Assembly (NCBI RefSeq): GCF_012489685.1
Contig: NC_080043.1
Span: 8,806,501 to 8,870,500 of the forward strand
Direction of reading: 5' to 3'
DNA length: 64,000 bases
DNA from: Lotus japonicus
Taxonomy: Eukaryota; Streptophyta; Magnoliopsida; Fabales; Fabaceae
Shown here: piece after piece, positions 11,201 to 21,139 of the stretch
Layout of the letters: every line of letters begins with the position of its first letter
Position numbering within the stretch: the first letter of the stretch is position 1
The notes under the pieces: model-generated
Database searches by the model: none
What the model saw: only the letters and a program-made list of their open reading frames with translations
What the model was told of the DNA's origin: nothing
Position numbers and translations under genes: made by a program

Positions 11201-14200
11201 CTGATTATCGTCTACAATTATTTTTCAACTCCAAATCTTTATTTAAGTATGAGGCCAAGAAACTTGTGTGCATGTGTTCGTATTTCCATTGATTTTGTTT
11301 ATTCAATTTCAAAGTGTGAGTATAACATAAATTGTGGGTCTTATATGATTGCTGCAGACCTTGGAGGTGTTACTGCCTGAGGGTATGGTTGTTCCATCAG
11401 CTTTTGAGACTGTTGGTCATATTGCACACCTGAATTTGAGAGAGGAACATTTACCATACAAGAAGCTTATAGCAAAGGTTCTTGTTTGGAAATAATTTTG
11501 GTTACCATGTTTAAATGTGTAAAGTAAGGTTGTATTGCAAATTCTTATCTGTGTTAATGTATGAAATTGCGTTCAGGTTGTACTGGATAAAAATAAGCCA
11601 AAGATAAAAACAGTTGTGAACAAGATTGATTCCATTCAAAATGAGTACAGGACCATGCAGCTTGAGGTTTTAGCAGGAAACCACTCTCTTGTGACTACAG
11701 TAGTTGAGAATGGAATTCGCTTTCAGGTTGACTTAGCAACAGTGTATGCTCTATTTCCATCATTGACCAATGTATAGCAATTGACAGGCTTGCTTTACTT
11801 GTTGCTCAATTAATATCATTTCATGAACATGAAGTTTGTTTAACAGTCATAGTTATGTCTTAATTTGATCTTCTCATTTGTATTTCTGTACAAGTAGCAC
11901 CATTATACCATGAAAAGGCTATTATACCCTTACCAGTTCTGAAAGTTGCATGAAGGTTTGAAGCGATTAAGGAATCTTGATTTTGACTTATATGTTGAAA
12001 TTTTTTGTATCATATTTTCTCAGGCAGGTGTGGGTCTCTGCCATTTCTGTAAATATTGATGCAGATATAGTTATGTGTATTGATACCTTCATGTATATGT
12101 TATATGTGGAAAAAAATCGTGTGAACCTGCAATGTTACTTCCTACATTTTAGGCTGTCATGTTTTGAATGTTATACGTTTAAAATTTGACCTTGGGGACC
12201 ATTTATCGTTGCTTCTGAATCAATTACTTGTAGCACCTATTCATTGAATCTAGAAATATAACATGACTATTTTTTTTTCAAATTTCAAAATATACTCTAG
12301 AGAGAGAAATTAGGTGAAAGAATTAATGTAAAAGTATCAGTTATCAATATTTTTTCATTTTCTTTCTATGCAGATATTGGAATTCTAGGCTTGCAACTGA
12401 AAGGCAAAGGCTTCTGAGTGGCTTTACACGAAATGATGTTATCTGTATGTAGTACCTTATTGTTAAGATTATTATATTAGCCTACCTATGCTAGTTATAC
12501 TTCACTTTTCATGTCTTCTGATCATTGTCTTTCCCATCCCAATTGTTGAAGTTGGCTGGTCACAGCAACCTGATGTCATACACTGATGATGAAATTTGGT
12601 TCTGTTAGAACTGGTAGATCTAGGTTAACAGTAATTGGGGAAAAAATCAAGAACAGAGAAGGAAAATGCAATTGAGATCAGAGAAGATTTGGATTTCTTG
12701 AAGAACAAGCTTGGATACAGTTTGGAAGAGAAACCGCTTTCTCTCTCTAGCTAACTGAATTCCTCAATTCAGTTCAAGACTCAACTGTTTCCAAAACTAA
12801 CTTCTCACTGACAGTAAAGCTATTTATATCCTAGTTTGCTATATTACAAACTAGTCCTTTAAGAAAGTATTTATTCTAAGTCAGTCCTAAACATGGACTA
12901 ACTAATCCTTATTTTGTCTCCTAACATAGACTTGCGAGACAATAGGTCTACCCTTGATCCTAACAGGTTCTTTTTTCTTTGCTATGGGATTTTGAATAAA
13001 TGAACATATTGTGACCATACAATAATACATGGGTGATTGAGATTTAAAGTGGTTTAGTGGTCACATCTCTAATGATAAACACTCCTCTCACCTGTTACAT
13101 TCCATATGTGTGTGTGTGTGTAAAGAGCGAGACAGAGGGAATATCTTAGTGGTGGCATAAAGAGGCAATGCTTGAGGGCTCATTGTGGATTTGATATGCA
13201 GTATAACTGTATGAGTGAGAATGGTGAAAAATGCTTGGAGTTTAAATATTGTCTGATGGTAATTTTAACTTCATAACTTATGGCCTTGATTTAAGAAAAA
13301 GGAAAATGGGAACTGTTAAAATTGAAGTTCTTATGATGCAAATTGCAAAGTCTGAATGAAAATGAAATTGAAAGCAAGAATTAATGGACCACTGTTGAAT
13401 ATGGTGCAAACATGTCCTGGTTGGTTCTTCAAAATCTTTCTTTACTTGCAATAACATATGTTTGTATCTTTAGTTGCTGAAATGTTAAATATGTGCTTCT
13501 GTATGTTATTTATTAAGAAAAATATCCGTGACTTGCTTACGCATGAAACATGAACTTCATTATATATTCAATTGACAGGTGATGTTTTCTCTGGAGTTGG
13601 TCCCTTAGCCATATCTGCAGCAAGAATAGTTAAGCGTGTTTATGCTAATGACTTGAATCCATATGCCATTGAGTATCTGGAAAGAAATAGTGTTCTAAAT
13701 AAACTTGAGAGGAAGATTAAGGTAAGGTTGCTTGTTGAGTGACTATCTTCTATTCCTCTTGAAGATGTTTTATCAGCTTTTATATATGCAAAAATAAAAA
13801 TCTAACGCTATGTTAGAAATGTATTCCAATTTAGGATTTGTAGATGCTATTTCTTGGTTTATATTAAAGTATTGTAAATTAATTTTTTCCGCAACATTTT
13901 TTTTTGGAAATTTTTACTTTTTTTAAAGTGTTATGGATTATCTTGAATGTTTTATCATCATTGAAATGAAACAGATCATTTGTTTTCATTTCAAAGAAAC
14001 ACTGAAATGCAAAACATTGAAATATTGTGTTGTCTGATACAAGTGTCCAATACTTGGCTGCACACAACTCCTTTCTTGAAATGTCCATGCTTCATTGGAT
14101 GCTGGTGGCTAATGATTAAAAAGAATGAGTTACATGATACGTCTTTTTCACATGTAGAACTGAGACATAAGTTGCATTTGACCCTTTCTTTATGGAATTT

Positions 14201-15486
14201 TCTACCAAATTAAGGATTTCGATTGTTTCTCTAGGTCTTTAACATGGATGGAAGAAGGTTCATTAAGGCTATATATGCCAGTGATAAAGCTCAGTCCATC
14301 ACACAAGTGGTTATGAACTTGCCAAATGATGCTGCAGAATTTCTAGGTTGCTTTTTCTTTCTGGGTCATTCTTTCTTTATCTGTACTATATTTTTTTATA
14401 TCCATATGTTTGATTTGATCTATTGCACACATCTTTTCTGCATGATATAGTTAGATATGTTAGGTTTTTCAGTTTTTCCATAATCTTTTCCTAAGTCATG
14501 GATGATGACGTGTCTAACTTGGACTGTTGTTTCAAGTATTTCTGATTAGAGTGAGGGTTGGGTAGGTCCTACTTTTGATCCCTCCCTCATGCATTATAGT
14601 TTATATATAAAGACCTGCCATCATGCCTAGATGTTGAAAGGAATGGCATGAGACCAAAAAATGCTGTATGTCTCAATAGGTTGAAGAACTTAGTTAGAGA
14701 ATCTGCACTGCAGTATCTGATGTTTTCTATTGAATTGAACTACACAAACAGAGTTGTAGTTCAACAATCAGCTAGTGAGTAAAAGCATTTATACTTGCAC
14801 CAACAATCCTACTCCTTTGTTTTTGCATGTGATAACCTTACTTCATAATTGCTGGGTATAGGGTCGTTGGTTTTATGATTGTTCTTGTGTTAGTGGAGAA
14901 CTAATTTGTCTTTCAATATGAGATTATTGATTCGAGTATTATTGCTTGGATGAGTTGAACTCATGCAATGATCAGTAGAGTTCTGAGTGGCTTTAGTCAT
15001 GCTGTTATGGTTTTACAGTTCCTTTCCGTATGGTTAAACTTCTTATGATAGCCGGATTTAATTTCTGGATTGTCTACTTCCCCTGCAGATGCATTTCGGG
15101 GAATATACAAAGATAGACCTAAGGATGGGGAATTTACTTTGCCAATGATCCATGTTTATGGATTCTCCAAAGCACGAGATCCAGAATTTGATTTTCATGA
15201 GGTTGGTTACCGAAACTCTAAACTTCTATGGGGTCTTATAGACTCTTTACAAATCATTCAAATTTGACCTTTGCTGCTATGCTTGTGTTATGTATACCTT
15301 TTGCATTGGAGACAATATTTTAACAAGGCACTTATGATGCAGAGAATAAGAATTGCGCTGCTAGAAGTGGCAGTCAATGTAGAAATGCGACGGGTACGAC
15401 TTGTTGCTCCTGGAAAATGGATGTTGTGCGCATCATTTATTCTCCCCAAAAGTGTAGCATTTGCTAAAACCGCAGTTGATACTTGA
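8233..15486 (+). CDS. TRM5: tRNA (guanine37-N1)-methyltransferase, Trm5/Met-10+ family, nine exons
   Basis: Exons: 8233-9099, 10720-10818, 11358-11477, 11577-11743, 12374-12444, 13579-13721, 14235-14346, 15089-15201, 15343-15486. All introns are GT-AG and phases agree, giving 611 residues. The family transfers a methyl group from S-adenosylmethionine to N1 of G37 beside the tRNA anticodon. Visible motifs: [13 protein letters not shown] (about 419), the SAM-binding loop [12 protein letters not shown] (443-454), NDLNP (465-469) and the Trm5 signature [12 protein letters not shown] (about 516-527). The N-terminus starts with four Met codons, lacks early acids and is rich in Ser/Thr/His/Pro, like an organelle transit peptide. 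Residues about 195-260 form a Lys/Glu/Asp-rich low-complexity insert. The in-frame ATG at 8158 is only 12 bp past the LINE target repeat, so 8233 was preferred. By length and N-terminus it resembles the Arabidopsis At4g27340-type paralogue (from memory). Function is confident; organelle targeting is inferred. Confidence 0.93.
9570..9611 (+). repeat. 21-bp tandem duplication in intron 1
   Basis: Two exact adjacent copies of ccacactggcttcctttagca (9570-9590, 9591-9611) within intron 1 of the methyltransferase gene. No coding role. Confidence 0.9.
10881..11140 (+). repeat. ~130-bp tandem duplication in intron 2
   Basis: Copy 1 (10881-11010) and copy 2 (11011-about 11140) share gcttcaaaacaaagtaatat-like and ttattggagagttgaa blocks with small indels. 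This is an old, diverged tandem duplication that lengthened intron 2. Confidence 0.85.
12603..12965. mobile_element. 363-bp solo LTR in intron 5 of the methyltransferase gene
   Basis: Starts TGTTAGAACTGG and ends GATCCTAACA, so the termini are the inverted pair TGTTA/TAACA. It is flanked by identical 5-bp copies of ggttc (12598-12602 and 12966-12970). This is the signature of one LTR left after recombination between the two LTRs of a retrotransposon. It contains a TATA-like ctatttatatcc. No internal region is present. Copia-type is likely from its size. It lies away from both splice sites, so splicing is probably intact. Confidence 0.92.
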
Positions 15487-15541
15487 GCAATTTTTGGATT
15501 GCCATTTAGTCATTACACAGTAAATTTTGTTCCCATTACGT

Positions 15542-15580
15542 TAGTTATTTACATTTTTTTTTTTGAAATGTAGTTATCTA
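15542..15580 (-). repeat. Short poly(T) insertion between imperfect direct repeats
   Basis: tagttattta (15542-15551) and tagttatcta (15571-15580) flank about 16-19 nt containing ttttttttttgaaatg. The form fits a tail-only retroposon on the minus strand, but the flanking repeats differ at one of ten bases, so support is moderate. Confidence 0.45.
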
Positions 15581-15884
15581 AATTGATAATGTATATATGT
15601 AATTTAAATTTATTTTTCAAGAACTAGGGGTCTCTAGCATAACCAATTAGTAGATATTTAAAAAATAAATTCCATCATATACCTGTATTGAATTGTAAAA
15701 GCTCCTGGCGAGCTTTTGACTAATTCCGTGATAGATCTAAGCATATAGCCTGGATTGCTATTGCTAGTCAACTAGTGCTCCCTTTGCATGTACCATCTCA
15801 GTTAAAATTCTTGATAATAGAAGAAAACCTCAAAATTTTGCCATATTTTTTATTTTATCGTTTTCAATAAAAGAAATGAATGCA

Positions 15885-15980
15885 GGCACTGTAGTAACCT
15901 GTTTTTTCTTTTGAAAAGTTGGCACTGTAGCAACTAGACTATGTTTTGCTTCTAAAAGACAAAAAAAAAAAGACTATGTT
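15885..15980. repeat. Two adjacent short insertions with 10-bp direct repeats
   Basis: First: ggcactgtag at 15885-15894 and 15921-15930 flank 26 nt with a T run. Second: agactatgtt at 15936-15945 and 15971-15980 flank 25 nt, ttgcttctaaaagac followed by ten A. The second has the clear form of a poly(A)-tailed insertion with target duplication; the first is less clean because its T run is internal. Confidence 0.7.
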
Positions 15981-15995
15981 GAATGGCCTGACCAG

Positions 15996-16369
15996 CCCAT
16001 GGTGATTTACACAATTTATTTGCACGTTTGGAAAAGAGTTGGGCTTTGACAAAAAAAAAATAGAGTTGGGCGTGAACTTTGATGCACATACAATATGGAT
16101 TTTTAGGCCCCGTTTGGGAGAGTTTATGCAAACAGCTTAGGCCATAAGCTGTTTTGAGCTTATTTTCATAAGCTATTACCAACCCATGGTGATTTACACA
16201 ATTTATTTGCACGTTTAGAAAATAGTTGGGCTTTGACAAAAAAAAAATAGAGTTGGGCGTGAACTTTGATGCACATACAATATGCATTTTTAGGCCTCGT
16301 TTGGGAGAACTTATGCAAACAGCTTAGGCCATAAGCTGTTTTGAGCTTATTTTCATAAGCTATTCAGAA
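15996..16369 (+). repeat. 187-bp tandem duplication containing half of a MITE
   Basis: Copies at 15996-16182 and 16183-16369 start with cccatggtgatttacac and end in the first part of the MITE described next. Each copy also carries a tail-like insertion: agagttgggc at 16035-16044 and 16062-16071 flanks tttgac plus ten A and a T. Both copies hold the insertion and the MITE start, so those events came before the duplication. Confidence 0.88.
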
Positions 16370-16511
16370 TAGCTTATGCTTATATATGGTTTATTTTCCA
16401 TTTATTTCAATAAAAATTTGAAAATAGTTTATGAATAAGTGCTTATGTTATAATCGCTTATGGTCGCTTATGATCATAAGCGCTTAATTAACCTGTTTTC
16501 CCAAACGGGGC
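16294..16511. mobile_element. Short MITE, hAT-like
   Basis: Begins ggcctcgtttgggag and ends ttcccaaacggggc, which are complementary ends, with a repeated aagctgttttgagctta / taagcgcttaa interior. The end motif is common in hAT-type MITEs. I could not find a clean 8-bp target duplication. Confidence 0.65.
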
Positions 16512-16682
16512 TTTAATTTAGTAGCTATCTGTTGGAGCTTATTATTGGAGAATTTGGATATAAGGATAAATCTCAATAACCATATTAGGAAAATATATTA
16601 CAGGGAGAATATTGGAGAACCAAGGTATAAGGGAAACTAAATCTGTATAATAAGATAAGAAAATATATTATAGGTAAGTAAG

Positions 16683-16752
16683 AAACTCGGTAATTATTTT
16701 TAAAAAAGAAGAAACTAGGTAATTATTATGTTTAAAAAAACTAGGTAATTAT
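16683..16752 (+). repeat. Three copies of a 15-bp motif separated by A-rich spacers
   Basis: aaact(c/a)ggtaattat at 16683-16697, 16712-16726 and 16738-16752, separated by 14 and 11 nt that each include an A run. This could be two successive tail-type insertions at one target or simple slippage. Confidence 0.55.
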
Positions 16753-16869
16753 GAAATTATATATTAAGAGTATACGGTAATGTGGATTAGTTTCTTTATA
16801 TTCCTCGATACGTTTCTTTATTTAATTAGATATAGGTGATCCTTATCAATATAAATAAGGATTATAATT

Positions 16870-17897
16870 GAGTAAAATACACTCACCCCCCTCAAGATTT
16901 GCAAGAATGACACTCCACCCCATTCTTTTTAAAAATCTACACTCCACCCCATTTTTTATAAAGGCAAATTTTAGTGACGAAAACAAATTCCTCACTACTA
17001 AAAACTAATTACTAATTAGTAAAAATTTAAATAAATTTAATGCATATACACTATCATACATTAATTTATGAAAATAATTTTACTGAATTAAATTTAAAAA
17101 AACCATTCACTCTGTCTGTTAAGTCCACGTCCCATCTATCTCCAAATCATATTTCTCACCACTAACGGCCACCACTAAGCCTTTACTCCCTTTAACACGG
17201 CTCCACTGTCCCACAATGTGAAACCCCATGGCACCTCCATGCCTCAAAGTTTTGTTGCAACCTGAACCCCAGAACGTGAATCGCACATCCCTAAAGCCAC
17301 TTGTTCAACTACTTCTTGTGAATTTCACCCCTTGAAGTTGTGAGCGAACGCTCTGTTGGTCTTAGATATTGTTGGATTTTGTTAAAAACGATGCTCCACC
17401 GCCTCGTTGGGCTCTAATAACCTCAGATCCACTTCATATTTTCATAATTTTGTTTCTCTATTTTCTTCACCCATTTGTGTTGCTTTTTTGGCCTACAACC
17501 CAATTTTGAAAATTGGAGGTATAAAGAGATTATTTTGATTAAAATTGAATTATTACCAAATATGAAAACACAAGCATGTTTCACTATGTTCGAGATATGG
17601 TTTGTAAATCGGGCAGGTGTGCTATTGCATAATTTGCATTATGAATTTACGGAGGAAAAACGCGATTGAGAGAATGAGGAGGATTGTGATGTTTTCATTT
17701 TTAAATTTATTGGATTATATTGATTTTTTTTTTGAAATTATTGATTAACAATTTAAATAATAACTAATTATTAATGAAAAATATTTTTCGTCACTAAATT
17801 TGCCTCTATATAAAATGGGGTGGGATGTAGATTTTAGATAAGAATGGGGTGAAGTGTAATTCTAACAAACCTTAAGGGGGGTGAGTGTACTTTACTC
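16870..17897. mobile_element. 1,028-bp MULE with ~130-bp TIRs and perfect 9-bp target duplication
   Basis: The left end gagtaaaatacactcacccc and the reverse complement of the right end gagtaaagtacactcacccc stay alignable for about 130 bp (shared caccccattctt, aaatctaca, ttagtgacgaaaa). attataatt is present on both sides (16861-16869 and 17898-17906). There is no transposase. The interior (about 17100-17680) is less AT-rich than the ends and may be captured DNA, but no donor was recognised. Confidence 0.93.
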
Positions 17898-18023
17898 ATT
17901 ATAATTTTATGTTTCGAAACCGACAACAAATTAAACTTATATTGTTTTATCATTCTCGTATTTTTTTTGCTTTTCCATATCTTAGACACCGCGCGCTTTG
18001 CGATTTCATCATGGTATTAGAAC

Positions 18024-18560
18024 GGGGCATCATCCTCGGCTCTATGACATGTGCGATCACAATTGAGGTGTTAAGCTTCTTAAAAGTTGAAGCTGTTATA
18101 TTATATGGTGTTTCTTTTTGCAAATTTTCTCTCAAGTGACGACATAGATGCCGAAATTGGTAATGATAAAGACAATCATCAATGTGAAGATGATTATGAT
18201 GGGGATGATAATCATCAAATGATGATTATTGTGATGTCCTTGAGGAGAACATCTCCTTATGATAGCTTTAAATGACAAATTGTGGAAGTTAGATATTCAC
18301 TTGAATGGCAAAAATCATGATGAATGTGCTCGCTCAGTCTTAAGAGCAAGAATTTTTTTTTCGCATGGCGAACAGGCTCGCTTAGCCTTAAGAGCTGGAG
18401 GATTTTGGGCTTTGAGCAAGAAAACTTTGGGGCTAGCTCGACCTTATGAGTAGAAAGACTTTACAATGCCTTGAATACGGATCAATCTCAAATATTGAAC
18501 TATTTTCTTGGCAAGTCCGACATTTGAAACCTATATGCTCCAACTTGAAGGTGTATTGGA
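18024..18560 (+). pseudogene. Possible copia gag leader remnant
   Basis: Lies directly after the copia-like primer site. A stretch translating to LNDKLWKLDIHLNGKNHDE resembles the start of copia gag proteins, which typically have N-x-W-x-W-K near this point. Stops and a direct repeat (gctcgcttagccttaagag type, about 18330-18395) break it. Weak support. Confidence 0.35.
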
Positions 18561-19270
18561 GAATATTGGGTATAAAGATAAAACTCTTATTTTGTTGTTA
18601 TTCAATACCTTAACCACTACGCCTTGAGTTTTCATCACTTATTGAAGAAGCATAGTTCACATTAATCATCACAATATTAGTGTTGTGAAGCGCATAGTAA
18701 AACATGTTCAAATTATCTATCTTCAGTCTCATCTAGTATTTTTAGGTTCTGTCATCTATGACTATGAGTATGAAGGTACAACCAATCTCAGCTAGCCAAA
18801 CTAATATCTTGAACTAGATCGATTGTTGAAGTGTCACACCATAGGAAGATCTTCCATGTCACTCGTTAGAAGCCCTTGAATTTGCTCCATTAATGAAGTT
18901 TCTAGTACCGCTGACGCTCAATACTCTTGTTCGGTTCTATACACACACAGTTCGCGGGGTCCACTGTCCACTGAATCTCTCTTGTATTGTCTGTGGCCCC
19001 ATTCACACTGCACGATATGCTTCCTCTTAACCGTAGTTGGCACAGTTGAAAAAAACAAAAACAAAAACGTAGTTCTTAGTCGTTTCCAGTATTTTGTAAT
19101 TTATACATTCACTGATTCACATACTTTTTCTTTGGTTTATATGATTGTCATCCCTTTTGTCGTGATTTGTTCTCTATTTTTAATAAATAATCTTATTGTT
19201 TAACTAGGTGTGAGTGATTTAAACAATTCTTCTCCTATTAATTCATCATATCTCTCTTTTATTTCCTAGT
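18561..19270 (+). other. Gene-free stretch
   Basis: No protein family recognised. 19032-19074 has cgtagtt on both sides of a 29-nt block ending in an A/C-rich tail (aaaaaaacaaaaacaaaaa), a possible short retroposed tail with only a 7-bp repeat. Confidence 0.45.
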
Positions 19271-19675
19271 GGGCTTGAGTGCATTAAGTGAAAACTTGAT
19301 CTTTAATATTATTTATCATATATGTATTTAGGGGTTTTATGAAATTCAAGGGTTGCTCGGTTCTGCTCATTAAAATTAAATACATAGTGTGCACCTTGGG
19401 TCCATCTAAGTCAAAAAAGCTTGGCCATCAACATGATTTGCTAAAGTATTTAGGGTTTTTTGAGATTAAGTGTTGCTCGGTTTTGTTCATTGAAATATCC
19501 AGCAAAGAGCTCGAGTGCGTAAAAGTAAAATTTGGTCTTTAACATGATTCGGCTAAGTATTCAAGGGTTTTATGAAACCGAAGGTTGCTTGGCCATGCTC
19601 ATTAAAATATCTGGCGCGGAGCTTGGGTGCATCAAAGTGAAAACTTGGTCTTCAAAATTATTTGCTTATATAAAG
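19271..19675 (+). repeat. Diverged ~112-121 bp tandem repeat, about four units
   Basis: Units begin near 19271, 19394, 19507 and 19619 with (g)cttgggtgcatcaaag and contain gttgctcgg and ctcattaaaat. Divergence is high, so the array is old. It is not a known satellite to me. Confidence 0.8.
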
Positions 19676-19876
19676 AAGAATGCGTGAAAATTACTCAAAA
19701 TTGTCATTTTTCATTTATTGAGGTCTCGTCAAAACCTAGCTGGAGTGTATTCGGCTAGAGAAAAAGTACCATTTACATTTAAAGACTAAAGAAAATGTCA
19801 ACAATGATGGTAACTATAATTTTAAGCTCTCAAGGGGGCGTTAATCCTCTATCTTCTACCTCTATCTTTAAACATT

Positions 19877-20149
19877 ATGGCTTCTTTTGAAGAGTTGTGG
19901 TCGAGAAACGACCTTTATTATATTTCTCCTAAGAGGGGTTCTGTCTATGCTTCAAGCTATCGTGATAACATATTTTGGATAAGGCCTAGTAAGCTCTTAA
20001 TTAAGACACTAACATCTCCTCCCTCAACCGAGACTTTCATCGTCAGGTGGGGAGTTGATACTACAACTTTTATTTCGTTTAAGGTCGGGCCTTTGAGTAT
20101 CTTACACTCTTGTGCGGGGCAGTTTAATCATGAGTCCATTCGCCTATAA
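19877..20149 (+). other. 90-residue open frame, unrecognised
   Basis: Starts MASFEELWSRNDLYYISPKR and contains DNIFWIRPSKLL and IVRWGVDTTTF. The residue mix is protein-like, with many aromatic residues and few repeats. I do not recognise a family, and neighbouring frames are broken. It could be a scrap of a transposon-encoded protein. Real expression is doubtful. Confidence 0.25.
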
Positions 20150-20769
20150 GCATTTCCTGAAGTTGCCCATTTGCACCGATGACACTCTTCGCCATCGTTA
20201 GCCCCATATGCCATATGTGTTTGATTGTTCATCCTAAACCACATCATACTGAGTGATGAGTCAGCTCTAAAATTATTTGTCACATTCTGAAGAATGGCCC
20301 TACGGTTACAATACAAATCATTCCATCATGTTTTATCCCCACTTATGTGTTTCCTGAGAAAACTTCTGAGGAGAACTCACGCTTTGTTCTCACTCGCCTT
20401 CGCCTTTCAACTTTCTTTTTCTCCACCAGAAAGGCTAAACACCTGGTCATAGCTTTCCTTTATCTCCTCCTTGCAACAACAATTTATTATGCGTCTATGA
20501 ACCTGGTGGGCATTCTCCTAAAGATGACAATTGCCTTAAGCAGCTAAGGGTTAGGTATTATAGTTTCCTTTTTCTTGTGAATCTCTTATCCACGTCACTT
20601 TGATTAATTGCTGTGTTTTCAGGATCTATTTTTTCTTTATTGTCGCTTGGGGTCCCCACAACATTTAATTATCAAAGAGGGAACGAGGGAGAAAAACAAG
20701 GGAGAAGGAGGTACCAAACCCCTTGATGAGCCTTGTGGGAGTATATAAGCCTGAGTTCGGGACATCTTA

Positions 20770-21136
20770 GAGCATCTTCAATGCATAGTTGCTAGTTGGG
20801 TTGCTTAAAAACTATTTCGGTGGGTCCAGACTGACACATAGGATTTAAGTAACCCAAGCAAAATTCGCTCCAACCACGGTTGCTTAGTTTACTTTTAGTT
20901 GAGTCCCATTATACCTCTTATATTTATATTATTTCAAGGTAATGACATTATACAAGTACATGAATGAAAGAGAAAATATGATTTTTTAGTCAAAAAGTAA
21001 GGAGAGAGAAAATAAGCAACCGTTGCTTAAATTTAAGCAACCCTACTGCCACGTCATGTTGCTCCAGTAGTTCTTCAAAATAAGCAACGTTGCTTAAGTT
21101 GCCAACTGGATTTAAGCAACCCCATTGAAGATGCTC
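20770..21136. mobile_element. 367-bp Tourist-like MITE (PIF/Harbinger)
   Basis: Perfect terminal inverted repeat gagcatcttcaatg / cattgaagatgctc with the 3-bp target duplication tta on both sides (20767-20769, 21137-21139). Sub-terminal ggttgctt / aagcaacc motifs recur inside. The TTA duplication is diagnostic of PIF/Harbinger. Confidence 0.9.
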
Positions 21137-21139
21137 TTA

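Larger units (their letters stand above)
16530..18023 (+). mobile_element. Decayed copia LTR with primer site, interrupted by a MULE
   Basis: Starts tgttggagcttatt, carries a TATA-like caatataaataagg just left of the MULE, resumes at 17898 and ends ttcatca before tggtattagaac (18012-18023). That last block matches the usual copia primer site tggtatcagagc at 10 of 12 bases, complementary to initiator tRNA-Met. Removing the MULE leaves an LTR of about 450 bp. Confidence 0.6.

Noticed and set aside
19271..19675. Regular repeat spacing reminiscent of a CRISPR array
   Set aside because: Plant nuclear context, diverged repeats over 100 bp, and no unique spacers of constant length.
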